Source: Euperipatoides rowelli (lineage: Eukaryota > Onychophora > Udeonychophora > Euonychophora > Peripatopsidae). From it: a stretch of 19,893 bases of DNA. The notes under the pieces are model-generated. The model made no database searches. It had not been told where the DNA came from and saw nothing but the letters and a program-made list of their open reading frames with translations. The stretch is from NCBI GenBank assembly GCA_003024985.2, contig PXIH01S0000394.1; one strand, given 5' to 3'. The first letter of the stretch is position 1. Each line of letters opens with the position of its first letter. A program made the position numbers and the translations under genes. Shown here piece by piece: positions 1 to 7,904 of the stretch.

Positions 1-1048
1 ATTAGAATGCATTGCATCATACGGTATATGAAATTAACTTCCATATTATACAGCCCGGGATGTAAGAGGGTGGTAGGACACGAGGGGGAAGCAAATTTAA
101 AATATATAAAGGCTGTTTGGCTGGCTAGAGTGTTAGAGAATGAAAGAATCAGATAGTGGTCATCTTGTTTTTAATTCACACTTTACATTACTTCCCTGCT
201 GGATCTAAACTGGAAGGTCAATTGTTGTCAGTCTACGTTATTAGGAGCAATAATAGCTCATTTACATACGGTATTTATGAGTCTGGAGACCACATCTGTG
301 GCCATGCTTTGGACTTTGAAATTTGTCAGTTTTTATAGGATTTATATTAAATGTGCTATTACATTATATATCTATCGCATGTACTGTATATGAATTTTGG
401 TCATGGCAAATGACTTTCCTCAAGATCAAATGGTTCAGTCACTTGGCATCAATTATTTAATTAGGTCACCTTTTAAACTTAAGTCAATTCATAAATTACA
501 GTATAGGAAATTTTAATATTGTATTATGAATCTTGAGATTTTAAATTATCAGCCAAATTATATTCTTTGTTTTAAACTGTTTTTTTTTTTTAAATTGAAA
601 TAAACAAGCTTGTATAAATTAATTTTACTAAAATAAAAATTTGGAAGAAAAATTACTATTAATGGATTTAAATTTAAGATGTAGGATCAAATGATTTAGC
701 ACATAGAAAACCAAAATTGGGAAATATTTGTTTCAATTTTATTGCAAAATGTGTACTATTTAAATAAAATGGACTTTATTAACTGGTTCAATTTAGAGTT
801 AAAGTTTTACTTCAATTGCATTTTGTAATTAAACAATAAAATTCTAAATAAAATAAAAATTATATCTGTTTATGTTTCTATTATGTTTTATAAATTCAAT
901 CTGCTGAATTCCTTTGGACTTATGCATGTAATTAAAATTTGTTTATTTTGGTCAGTTTTGTTTTGAAATATTTATTCCATCACCTTTACTCCATGTAGTT
1001 TATTTTTGGTTTGAAAATTTGTTAATTCTTTGGCCTTCTTTATTTTAG
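1..1048 (+). other. Upstream intron of the bMERB-domain gene (partial)
   Basis: This stretch is AT-rich, rich in stop codons, and ends in a pyrimidine-rich tract and TTTTAG acceptor immediately before the exon at 1049. I read it as the 3' part of an intron whose donor is outside the window. A 60-codon open frame at 156-338 has no recognisable motif and is no longer than chance would give at this composition. I see no upstream exon here. Confidence 0.6.
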
Positions 1049-1163
1049 ATCGACGGAAAACTATGGATGAGATTGAGGAGGAAGGTCGGATATTGGCAGA
1101 AATGCTTGATGTGGTAGAGCAAAGGGATAACTTAGTTGCAATGATGGAAGAAGAGAGATTAAG
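1049..1163 (+). CDS. Penultimate coding exon, bMERB domain (MICAL / MICAL-like / EHBP1 family)
   Basis: The exon follows a TTTTAG acceptor. Its first two bases complete an upstream codon, then 37 codons read without a stop and two bases (AG) are left before the donor GTTAAT. The peptide starts RRKTMDEIEEEGR, continues with LAEMLDVVEQRDNLVAMMEE and ends in ERL. A run of charged heptads with a VVEQRDxLV core followed by EEERLR is typical of the C-terminal helices of bMERB (DUF3585) domains. These bind Rab8/Rab10-class GTPases and link membrane traffic to actin in MICAL, MICAL-like and EHBP1 proteins. The two spare bases join the first base of the next exon to make an arginine codon. The flavin monooxygenase, CH and LIM regions expected of a full MICAL are not in the window, so I cannot separate the family members; MICAL is my first guess. 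Confidence 0.82.
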
Positions 1164-1572
1164 GTTAATATTTATTTTATTTATTCACCTTTAAAAAAAT
1201 ATATTTAAAGTTTTACTTAAATAATTTTAACAAGATAGTCATTGGTAAATTAAGAGGAATCATATATGAACACACATCCTTTCCTGAGTAAAGTTAAGTT
1301 TTTAAGGTAGCCTATGTTTTAAAATGTTTGAAAAAATAAAATTTATTGGGAGCATTTTTTTTTTAAGAATTTAAACAGCGACTAGACCAGTATATTGAAT
1401 AATTTGTTTCAAAATGATCTAATAATAGTGTGAAAACATGGTGCCGTTTGCTTAAAGCTCAAATGAAATGGTTTTTTAATTATTTTTTTTTTAATTTCAA
1501 AGACAATAGCTAACAAAAAATTCTTCTGCAAATTTTTTAAAAAAAAAATGCATTAAAAAAAAGTTATTTTGA

Positions 1573-1640
1573 CCTTTGAGCGGGCGCGCACAAATTTTTT
1601 AACATGAGCGGTCGTGTGGCGTAATTTTTACGATTCATAG
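1573..1640 (+). repeat. Doubled terminal motif at the left end of the MITE
   Basis: Two versions of the end sequence lie about 30 bp apart: CCTTTGAGCGGGCGCGCAC after TTGA at 1569, and CATGAGCGGTCGTGTGGCG after TTAA at 1599. The same doubling occurs, inverted, at the far right end (3903-3978). It suggests an element end inserted beside another end, or terminal duplication. Confidence 0.6.
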
Positions 1641-1696
1641 AATCCTATGTATAAAAGTTTCTAAATATGTGTAATAATGAAATTATTCATTTATGT

Positions 1697-2110
1697 TCTA
1701 TTTTTTATCAGGAATTTTAATATATAAAGAAAAAAAAAATTGCAACAGACAGATTTTTTTTTATGATTTTTTTCTTCTAAATGTCAGCATTCATTACACT
1801 AGTATTTACTGTATGTACAAATAATACATTGTTAAATATTTCAAAATCTATAACCGATAGAAAAAAACTATAGTATTTCTTGTTCTATTTTTTATCAGGA
1901 ATTTTAATATTTAAGAAAAAAAATTCCAACAGACAGATTTTTTATCTGGACATACAGTAAATACAAGCGTAATGAATGCCGACATTTAGAAATGATTATT
2001 TACTGAATGTCCAAAAAATAAATTATGTTAAATATTTGAAAATCTATAACAGATAGTAAAAAACTTAAATAGTATTTCTTGTTCTATTTTTTATCAGGAA
2101 TTTTTATAAA
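1697..2110 (+). repeat. Tandem repeat of about 190-200 bp, two full units plus a partial one
   Basis: The units start with TGTTCTATTTTTTATCAGG near 1697, 1882 and 2081. Each continues into an A-rich run, AACAGACAGATTTTTT, and a segment ending TCTATAACMGATAG. The second unit carries a 44-bp segment (1949-1992) inverted relative to 1775-1818 of the first. The right arm has only two unit starts, which explains most of the length difference between the arms. Confidence 0.65.
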
Positions 2111-2516
2111 GAAAACAAAAATAGTCCGGTTTATCTTACATTTTTAATTACTGTTTCTCCGTCGTTTGAGATAAAATTTTTTGGTTTTGATTTTGAAATC
2201 TGCATTAAATTCTGATTTTAAAAATATATAAGTTTATTCCTAAATGTTTTCTAATATTTGTATTAGGCTACCTGGAAGTCAATATTATTACATCAGTGGG
2301 TGCGTGTCACAAAATTTATGTCTGGACATGTTTTTACATAGAATTCTATATTAAATGGGCTATGTGCATGGTAAAAACCTACCAATATTGTAGTGGAAAG
2401 TTAGTTTTAGGAATAGAAGGCAGAGATTAACCCACAATACCATACACATAGACACATTTTATAAAAAAAAGGAATTTGTTGTAAAATTTACGACAGTGCG
2501 CTCGCATATAGGTTAA

Positions 2517-3171
2517 GATAAAATTAAGAATATTCCTGTCCTCTGTCCGAGATTACAAAAAAAAGTTTTCAATAGCACATTGATTGAATTTAATGACGAG
2601 TCTGTACAAGTATTTAAACAATTAGGCCATATAATGTGAGCCTTTAGCTGAAGAACATAGAAATCGGCAACATCTGATATCCAGCTACTGTAAATTGGCA
2701 TCATCTGATATCCCGCTAAATTGGAAGAACATGAGGGGCATGCAAATACAGACTTCACACTTGATGATAGTTGCAAAGAGTAGTAAATGCAATTATAGAT
2801 TGTAAGAATGATTATTTTTTCTTGTTTTATTATTAAGTGACCCCTAGAATAGCACTTCTGGTGAAAGTCCGGTTATTTGTAAAAAAAAAAAAAAAGTGTA
2901 ATCAACCATAGCTAAACACAATGGATTCTGTAGGGGCTGCCTCTTGATTGATGCTAATTAACCAATCAGACTTTCTATATTTTTTTTTACTTAAATAGGC
3001 CTATCATGCAATATATCGGTTTTCATATCAAATGTACGCTATGTTTTTTGTTTTTAAAACTAACATTCATTAGTAATTTCTATCTAAAAATACTATTGAA
3101 CGTTACTAATTCAAACAGCTTATTCTGCACAATTTGTTAATAGGAATTCCTAGTAAGCATAGCCAATTTTT
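2517..3171. other. Spacer between the inverted MITE copies
   Basis: These 655 bp lie between two TTAA tetranucleotides (2513-2516 and 3172-3175) and are not palindromic. They contain a two-copy direct repeat of CATCTGATATCC (2666-2696 and 2697-2722) flanked by two GAAGAACAT copies. A minus-strand frame of 87 codons (2513-2776) has CPSC and CLNTC cysteine pairs but no family I recognise; chance is the likelier explanation. The spacer may be the original intron sequence, or the core of a larger element. Confidence 0.5.
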
Positions 3172-3175
3172 TTAA

Positions 3176-3978
3176 CCTACGAGCGGTTGCGCTGTCTTAA
3201 ATTTTACGACAAATTCAATTTTTTATAAAATGTATGTGTATGGTCTTGTGGGTTTATCTCTGCCTTCTATTCCTAAAACTAACTCCCCACTACAATATTG
3301 GTAGGTTTTTACCATGCACATAGCCCATTTTATAGTTATTTTTTAGAATTATATGTAAAAAAAGACGCCCAGACATAAATTTTACAACACGCGACCGCTG
3401 TTATAATATTGACTTTCAGGCAGTGTAATACAAATATTATAAAACATTTAGGCAAAACTTATATGTTTTTAAAATCGAAATTTAATGCAGATTTCAAAAA
3501 TCAAAACCAAAAACGACAGAAACAGTAATGAAACATGTAAGATAAACTGGTTTTTCTTTTTTTTTTTTTATAGCATTTAGAAACAAATTGGTGTAACGCA
3601 TAAAAAAAATGTGTGTTGGATTTTTTTTTCTTTATAAAATAATATTCTTGTCAATAAATAGAACAAAAAATAATATTTAAGTTTTTTTCTGTTATAGATT
3701 TTGAAATATATAACAATGTATTATTTGAACATAGCTTACAGTATATACAAGCTTATACTGAATGCAGCTATTAGAAATATAATCACAAAAAAAAAATCTG
3801 TTTGTTGGAATTTTTATTTCTTTAGAAAAAATTGCCTGACAATAAATAGAACATAAATACGTGTAATCATTTCATTATTACACATATATGGAATCTTTTA
3901 TGCAGAAGATTCTACGAGTCGTAAAAATTACGACAGGCGACCGCTCATGTTAAAATTTTCAACGCAATTGCTCGAAGT
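3176..3978 (-). mobile_element. MITE copy, right arm of the inverted pair (piggyBac-like)
   Basis: An 803-bp block flanked by TTAA at 3172-3175 and TTAA at 3979-3982. It begins CCTACGAGCGGTTGCGC and ends with CGCAATTGCTCGAAGT; a second end motif (CGACCGCTCATG then TTAA) sits just inside at 3938-3953. Read on the minus strand it follows the left arm 1573-2512 along its length, with one internal tandem unit fewer. An internal end-like motif, ACGCGACCGCTGTTAT at 3389-3404, divides it into a sub-element of about 225 bp (3176-3400) and one of about 545 bp, so the family looks modular. Confidence 0.75.
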
Positions 3979-4029
3979 TTAAACATGCAGAGTGAGTAAA
4001 CCCAGCTAGATGTTTTTTTATTCTGAATG

Positions 4030-4040
4030 CCCCCCCCCCC
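4030..4040 (+). repeat. C11 homopolymer
   Basis: A run of eleven C residues in AT-rich sequence, just outside the right end of the MITE pair. Confidence 0.95.
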
Positions 4041-4208
4041 ATTTTTAATGGTTTTAAACGTAAATCTAGCATATTTATTTGTCAAAAACAATTTTCATTT
4101 ATTATTTAGCCAAAATAAAATTCAAATTTCTAATTAGAACTGATAATTTACAAAAACAATACGTACATAAATAAAACTGTTTTCCTTAGATGTAAATACT
4201 TTTTTTTG

Positions 4209-4241
4209 CCCCCCCCCCCCCCAAAAAAAAAAAAAAAAAAA
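4209..4241 (+). repeat. C14 A19 homopolymer junction
   Basis: Fourteen C followed directly by nineteen A. The G-rich strand could form intermolecular or slipped G-quadruplex structures. It resembles, in reverse complement, the T32G14 tract at 14342-14387. Confidence 0.95.
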
Positions 4242-4765
4242 GAAAAAAAAATGTCAACTTGGTAACAAGGAATCCATTAATCTTTGATATTTTGTTAAGA
4301 GTACATAATTCAAAAGTAAAATTCTGAGGAACAACTCATTTGACTTGATTGTAATGAATAAAAAAAAATACATAGTTGTCTGAAACATGGAAGTTTATAT
4401 AAAAAAAGTAGTCTATTAAAAAAAAAATCATACGTAGAATTATAATTCTGGCTATACACACATCCATACCCCACTTGCCTCTCATTCTTAGAGATCACCG
4501 CAAAGATGAGCTAATAAACAACCATCTTTAAAATGTTCAATGGCGCAAAGACTGAAATATTTTGACGGTAACAAATCCTTTTCTCTTAACTGTTGCAACT
4601 CAAGCAGCCGACATTTTTTAATATTTGGAGAATTTTAAATAAGTTATAGGGATTTAAACTTGATGCAGCATTTATGCAATTTAATGCACAACAGTAAAAC
4701 ACAATTTTTTTAACAGGCACTAAGTATAGTAAACACTTTTGTTTCTAAACTATTATGTGACAAAA

Positions 4766-4818
4766 TAGCTCCACCATGTGTATACTATAGACAATGTTGT
4801 TTAAAGGGGGAGGAGCTA
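4766..4818. repeat. Short inverted repeat
   Basis: TAGCTCCACC (4766-4775) pairs with GGAGGAGCTA (4809-4818) with one mismatch around a 33-base loop. It could be part of an unrecognised MITE; no ends or target duplication are visible. Confidence 0.4.
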
Positions 4819-5124
4819 CAGATAAATATTTAAATAATTGAATTGGAAACTTATTTTTTTCCTGGTGGAATTTTTTTTTAGTAATAAATTGTCTTTGAAA
4901 GTAAACAATAACAAATTTCATTTGACCTTGAACAGGGCTTGCACCCCCCCCCCCCTTTCAGATTAATTACTTTTGTTGAAATAACTACAATGTTGAAAAA
5001 AAAAAATTTTTTTTTAATTTTTAACTACGGTAGCTTAATAAAGGCTAAAACTAATAAAACACACATTTGCATTTTTTTAAAAATCAAAAACTATTTTTAT
5101 TATTTTTAACAAACGTTTTTATTG

Positions 5125-5156
5125 TATAAAGCATAAACTACAGTTTATGCTTTATA
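5125..5156. repeat. Perfect 15-bp hairpin palindrome
   Basis: TATAAAGCATAAACT (5125-5139) is followed by AC and then its exact reverse complement (5142-5156). No larger inverted repeat was seen around it. Function unknown. Confidence 0.85.
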
Positions 5157-5221
5157 ACTTCTGGACTAGATTTTTTTTTAAAAAAAATTCACTTAGTTTT
5201 AATGGCTAAAAATATAAGAAA

Positions 5222-5281
5222 GTGCTTATTCCTACGGGTGTTGAAATACTTTCCTACCATAGTCCTTATTCCTATGGGGTG
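5222..5281 (+). repeat. Two-copy direct repeat of a TTATTCCTAYGGG motif
   Basis: GTGCTTATTCCTACGGGTG (5222-5240) recurs as GTCCTTATTCCTATGGGGTG (5262-5281), 40 bp apart. This is probably part of a degraded dispersed repeat that I cannot name. Confidence 0.5.
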
Positions 5282-6006
5282 CACTTAGTCGAACAGATCA
5301 TTTGTTAATGCGTAGAATCATACACATTATAGATTATTGTATTTAAATTCAAATTTTGATTTTAAAATTAGAAAGTTCTGTATAAGCTAGCACGTTTTAT
5401 ATAATAGCTTATATATTTTTAATTTAAAAAAATCTCCATACCATCATTTCGGTTTACAATCAGCATTGGAGGAATACGATAATTATCTACCACGCATGCG
5501 TAGTTCACTCAACCCCCTTAGAAATAACGTCAGCCAAAATATAAAGCTAGAAAGGTATTAAATACTAGCTTTTGCTTTCTAATATAGGAATTATTTGCAA
5601 CTAACTAAAGGAAAACAATGTACTGATAATACAGTAAATATAATGTGCTTTCTATTTAAATTATTGAAAAACCCGGACAATTCTAATAAAGTGCAGAAAT
5701 TATCTATGGACNACTTACAGTATAATGCGCACGAAAGCCTGCAGAGGTCTACTAATACACTAATCTGACAAAATATCATCTCAAATTTTTTTTTTTAAAT
5801 TATTTGTTAATCGTCCAACCTTAATGCTGCAAAAAATGCCTTTAAAATCAGCTGTTTAGATAAACGCTTCCTATATCAGTCTCCCAACTAGTTCCTTCCA
5901 CGAGATATGACATAAGTGGACAATCAGGCCTTTGCAAATAATGACTTGGCTTCTGAAATTTTTTCTTAAATTTTAATTATTTGAGAATATTTGAATACCT
6001 TAAAAT

Positions 6007-6306
6007 ATGCCTCATCGTTGTATGCCAGGGTGTAAAGGGAATTATGATGGAGGTCCTCTTCTGTCTGTATTAGTCTTACCTAATCTTGAAAACAATGAAC
6101 TGATTAGATGAAAATATGATGCTTTCCCGGAATACCTCACACGCGTGGCTCAGATGCACTTGTTTCAAAGACTTGAAACTATCTGCCTTGAACCAAATTC
6201 AGTCTTCCAGGTCAGATTTGGTTCGTGCCTTTTACTTCCTGTCCACTTGATTCGCTTTCTTCTTATGCTCCGCCGCCCCCTCCCCCCTTGGTCCAGCCAA
6301 TGGGGG
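6007..6306 (+). pseudogene. THAP zinc-finger reading frame, decayed (probable transposase remnant)
   Basis: From ATG at 6007 the frame reads MPHRCMPGCKGNYDGG, then LSVLVLPNLENNELIR, then TGA at 6109-6111, then KYDAFPEYL. A THAP (C2CH) domain usually starts M-x(2,3)-C-x(2,4)-C-K/S-N-Y, has a V-x-x-F-P segment, and about ten residues later an invariant tryptophan; the TGA falls where that tryptophan codon (TGG) is expected. The distal C-x2-H pair is not intact: a cysteine appears at about the right distance (ICLEPN) with no histidine. THAP domains occur in P-element-type and related transposases and in host THAP proteins. Lying inside an intron, with a stop and a missing ligand, this is most simply debris of a THAP-bearing transposon. 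The downstream frame to about 6306 has no further motif. Confidence 0.6.
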
Positions 6307-6967
6307 ACGTTTTATTCTTAATCTTTTTATATTTAAGTAAAGCAAATTAATTTAACTAAGTTTGCAGACTTTTGTGCATTAAAATAAAATACAATATTGA
6401 GACTATAATGAATTGAATTTAATCCACTGTTTGTATTCAAACAAATTGTTTCCTTTATTAGGCTATATTTTAAATAGATGATCATTGCAAGTGATTTAAA
6501 ACATGTAAAATAAAGCAATTTGTTTGACATCAAACTCAATTTTGTTATTTAATATACAGTATTGCAAACCAAGCATACAGTATTAAATTAACTAGGGGTT
6601 ACATTTTAGGGCCTAGTGCCCTAGCCTTGATTTTTTTTCTCTCTCTATAATGAATTTCAGATACCAGATAACATTTAAATCATTTAAAATTTCTTGGATC
6701 ACCAGACAAGATATAAGACTACCATTATTTTAGATAATGGTCCGTGAGACCACCACTTAATTTGCCAAAATTTGAGCACTGTAGTATTTTTAAAAATACT
6801 CCCGGTTATTTTTTTTCACCGATCTTGTTCTCTTCTTGCACAAACATAGATTAAAAGGTTTTAATATTTTTTTATTATTTTTTGCCTTTGAGTTTAAAAG
6901 AAAAAAAAATCATGCCTATTTTTTTTTAACAAAAGTAATAAATATAATGAAACGATGCCCTACGACT

Positions 6968-7275
6968 TGATTTCCTGCTGAATCTGCTAATTAAACATTC
7001 ACTAAATATTAGCTCCATATTTAATGATTAGCAAGTTTTAAAATTAACATGCTGGCTAGTATGATTTCTCAAGTAAATAAACTCCTCAGCCTACAATATT
7101 CCCATTTGATCACAAGCAGTGATGATAAAATTATCCTGCGTAGTTTGCTGAAAACTAAAAAATACAAACTTGCTTTCCTAACTCCAGAAACATCCAATCA
7201 TCTACACTAAGCATGATTTCCTAACAATTTGCTAATTAAATATAAGCTTCATATTAATTGAAAAAATGATCATGC
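6968..7275 (+). repeat. Diverged two-copy direct repeat
   Basis: A segment with GATTTCCT, CTGCTAATTAAA and AGCTCCATATTAA-like blocks near 6968-7030 recurs at about 7214-7260 with CTAATTAAATATAAGCTTC. Copies are about 245 bp apart and well diverged. Confidence 0.35.
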
Positions 7276-7295
7276 TCACAATTCTAGCTATCTAG

Positions 7296-7427
7296 GAGGT
7301 CTCACAACTCAAAATCTTCTTGAAAAGAAAAGAGGCTTTACACTTCTCCAACAAACTTAAGGAACTCTCCTGTCCATCTGTTGTTGAAATTAAGATTTGC
7401 CCTTCTCTTTTCAATAAAGATGCGTGA
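7296..7427 (+). pseudogene. Short open frame, possible further transposase remnant
   Basis: After a TAG at 7293 the frame reads 43 codons to TGA at 7425, including KRKEALHFSNKLKELS and VEIKICPSLFNKDA. The mixed composition is less AT-driven than its surroundings, and the KEALHFSNKL segment is loosely like a stretch seen in THAP-type (P-element-like) transposases, which would fit the THAP remnant 1.2 kb upstream on the same strand. This is a weak resemblance judged by eye; chance is possible. Confidence 0.25.
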
Positions 7428-7698
7428 AAAATATGATACTACATCTTGTTTGTGATATTTGGAAAGGCCAAATAAATTATTAATTTAAAGGTATTTCATT
7501 GTCTAAAATTGGTACGGTACAGTTTTTTTTTTCTTTTTTAAACTGGAATGAATGAAGGAAATAAATGAATTAGTTTTTGCATCACTTGCCCTAACCCTAG
7601 CTTTAACATTTGAACTACGCAAGTATATTTACACACACATTTCTAGGAACATACTCTTCGAAAATTGATAACTAGTTTAATTATAACAAAGTTGTCAT

Positions 7699-7718
7699 TG
7701 TGTGTGTGTGTGTGTGTG
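7699..7718 (+). repeat. (TG)10 microsatellite before the terminal-exon acceptor
   Basis: Ten TG units end about 70 bases upstream of the acceptor at 7786. Intronic UG repeats near 3' splice sites are known to recruit UG-binding splicing proteins such as TDP-43 and CELF in other animals; a role here is inference. Confidence 0.9.
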
Positions 7719-7786
7719 TTTTTTATTCCTTATGATTACCTTTTGAGCCATATTTGCATCTTAATCATATATTTTTGATTTATTAG

Positions 7787-7904
7787 AGAACAAGAAGAAG
7801 ATAAGGATTTAGGAGATATAATGGAAGCCAAGGGATTCCATCTATCTCCTGTCGGTGTATTGAAAAAAAGTAAAGCCACCAGCCAAAGAGCCGAACAATC
7901 CTAG
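7787..7904 (+). CDS. Terminal coding exon, end of bMERB domain and C-terminal tail
   Basis: The exon starts after TTTATTAG. Its first base completes an AG|A arginine codon split with the exon at 1049-1163. It reads EQEEDKDLGDIMEAKGF, continuing the ERLRE-EEDxxL helix typical of bMERB C-termini, then a basic tail HLSPVGVLKKSKATSQRAEQ and S before TAG at 7902-7904. Joined, the two exons give 76 visible residues with no stop. The ME-x-KG-F ending followed by a short tail fits the extreme C-terminus of MICAL-family proteins. The intron lies in the middle of the last helix. Because the stop and UTR follow directly, this is the last coding exon. Confidence 0.82.

Larger units (their letters stand above)
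1573..2512 (+). mobile_element. MITE copy, left arm of an inverted pair (piggyBac-like)
   Basis: This 940-bp block is bounded by TTGA on the left (1569-1572) and TTAA on the right (2513-2516). It begins CCTTTGAGCGGGCGCGCAC and ends GTGCGCTCGCATATAGG, so its ends are inverted repeats of GAGCG/CGCTC type, and they are CpG-rich in otherwise CpG-poor DNA. TTAA targets and ends starting CC(Y)T are hallmarks of the piggyBac superfamily; the assignment is an inference because no transposase is present. Inside are three starts of a roughly 190-200 bp tandem unit, each beginning TGTTCTATTTTTTATCAGG (about 1697, 1882 and 2081), and an internal copy of the terminal motif near 2291. The whole block matches the reverse complement of 3176-3978. 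Confidence 0.75.
1164..7786 (+). other. Intron of 6,623 bp between the last two coding exons
   Basis: The donor is AAG|GTTAAT and the acceptor is TTTATTAG|AGA; joining them keeps the reading frame and yields a continuous bMERB helix. The intron carries the inverted MITE pair (1573-3978), several C/A homopolymer tracts, THAP-like coding debris (6007-6306, 7296-7427) and a (TG)10 microsatellite about 70 bp before the acceptor. Stretches not listed separately (1164-1560, 3983-4750, 5290-6000, 6310-6960) show only AT-rich sequence with no gene I can support. An ambiguous base (N) is present at 5712. Confidence 0.8.

Noticed and set aside
156-338. 60-codon plus-strand open frame
   Set aside because: No motif, low complexity, and length expected by chance in AT-rich DNA; lies in the upstream intron.
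1573-3978. CRISPR-like or satellite array
   Set aside because: The repeated units are diverged, few and part of inverted MITE copies in a eukaryotic intron.
4310-4498. Minus-strand open frame rich in F, Y and L
   Set aside because: Composition is that of translated A/T runs; no family features.
5591-5779. Minus-strand open frame across the ambiguous base at 5712
   Set aside because: Short, no motif, and interrupted by an N codon.
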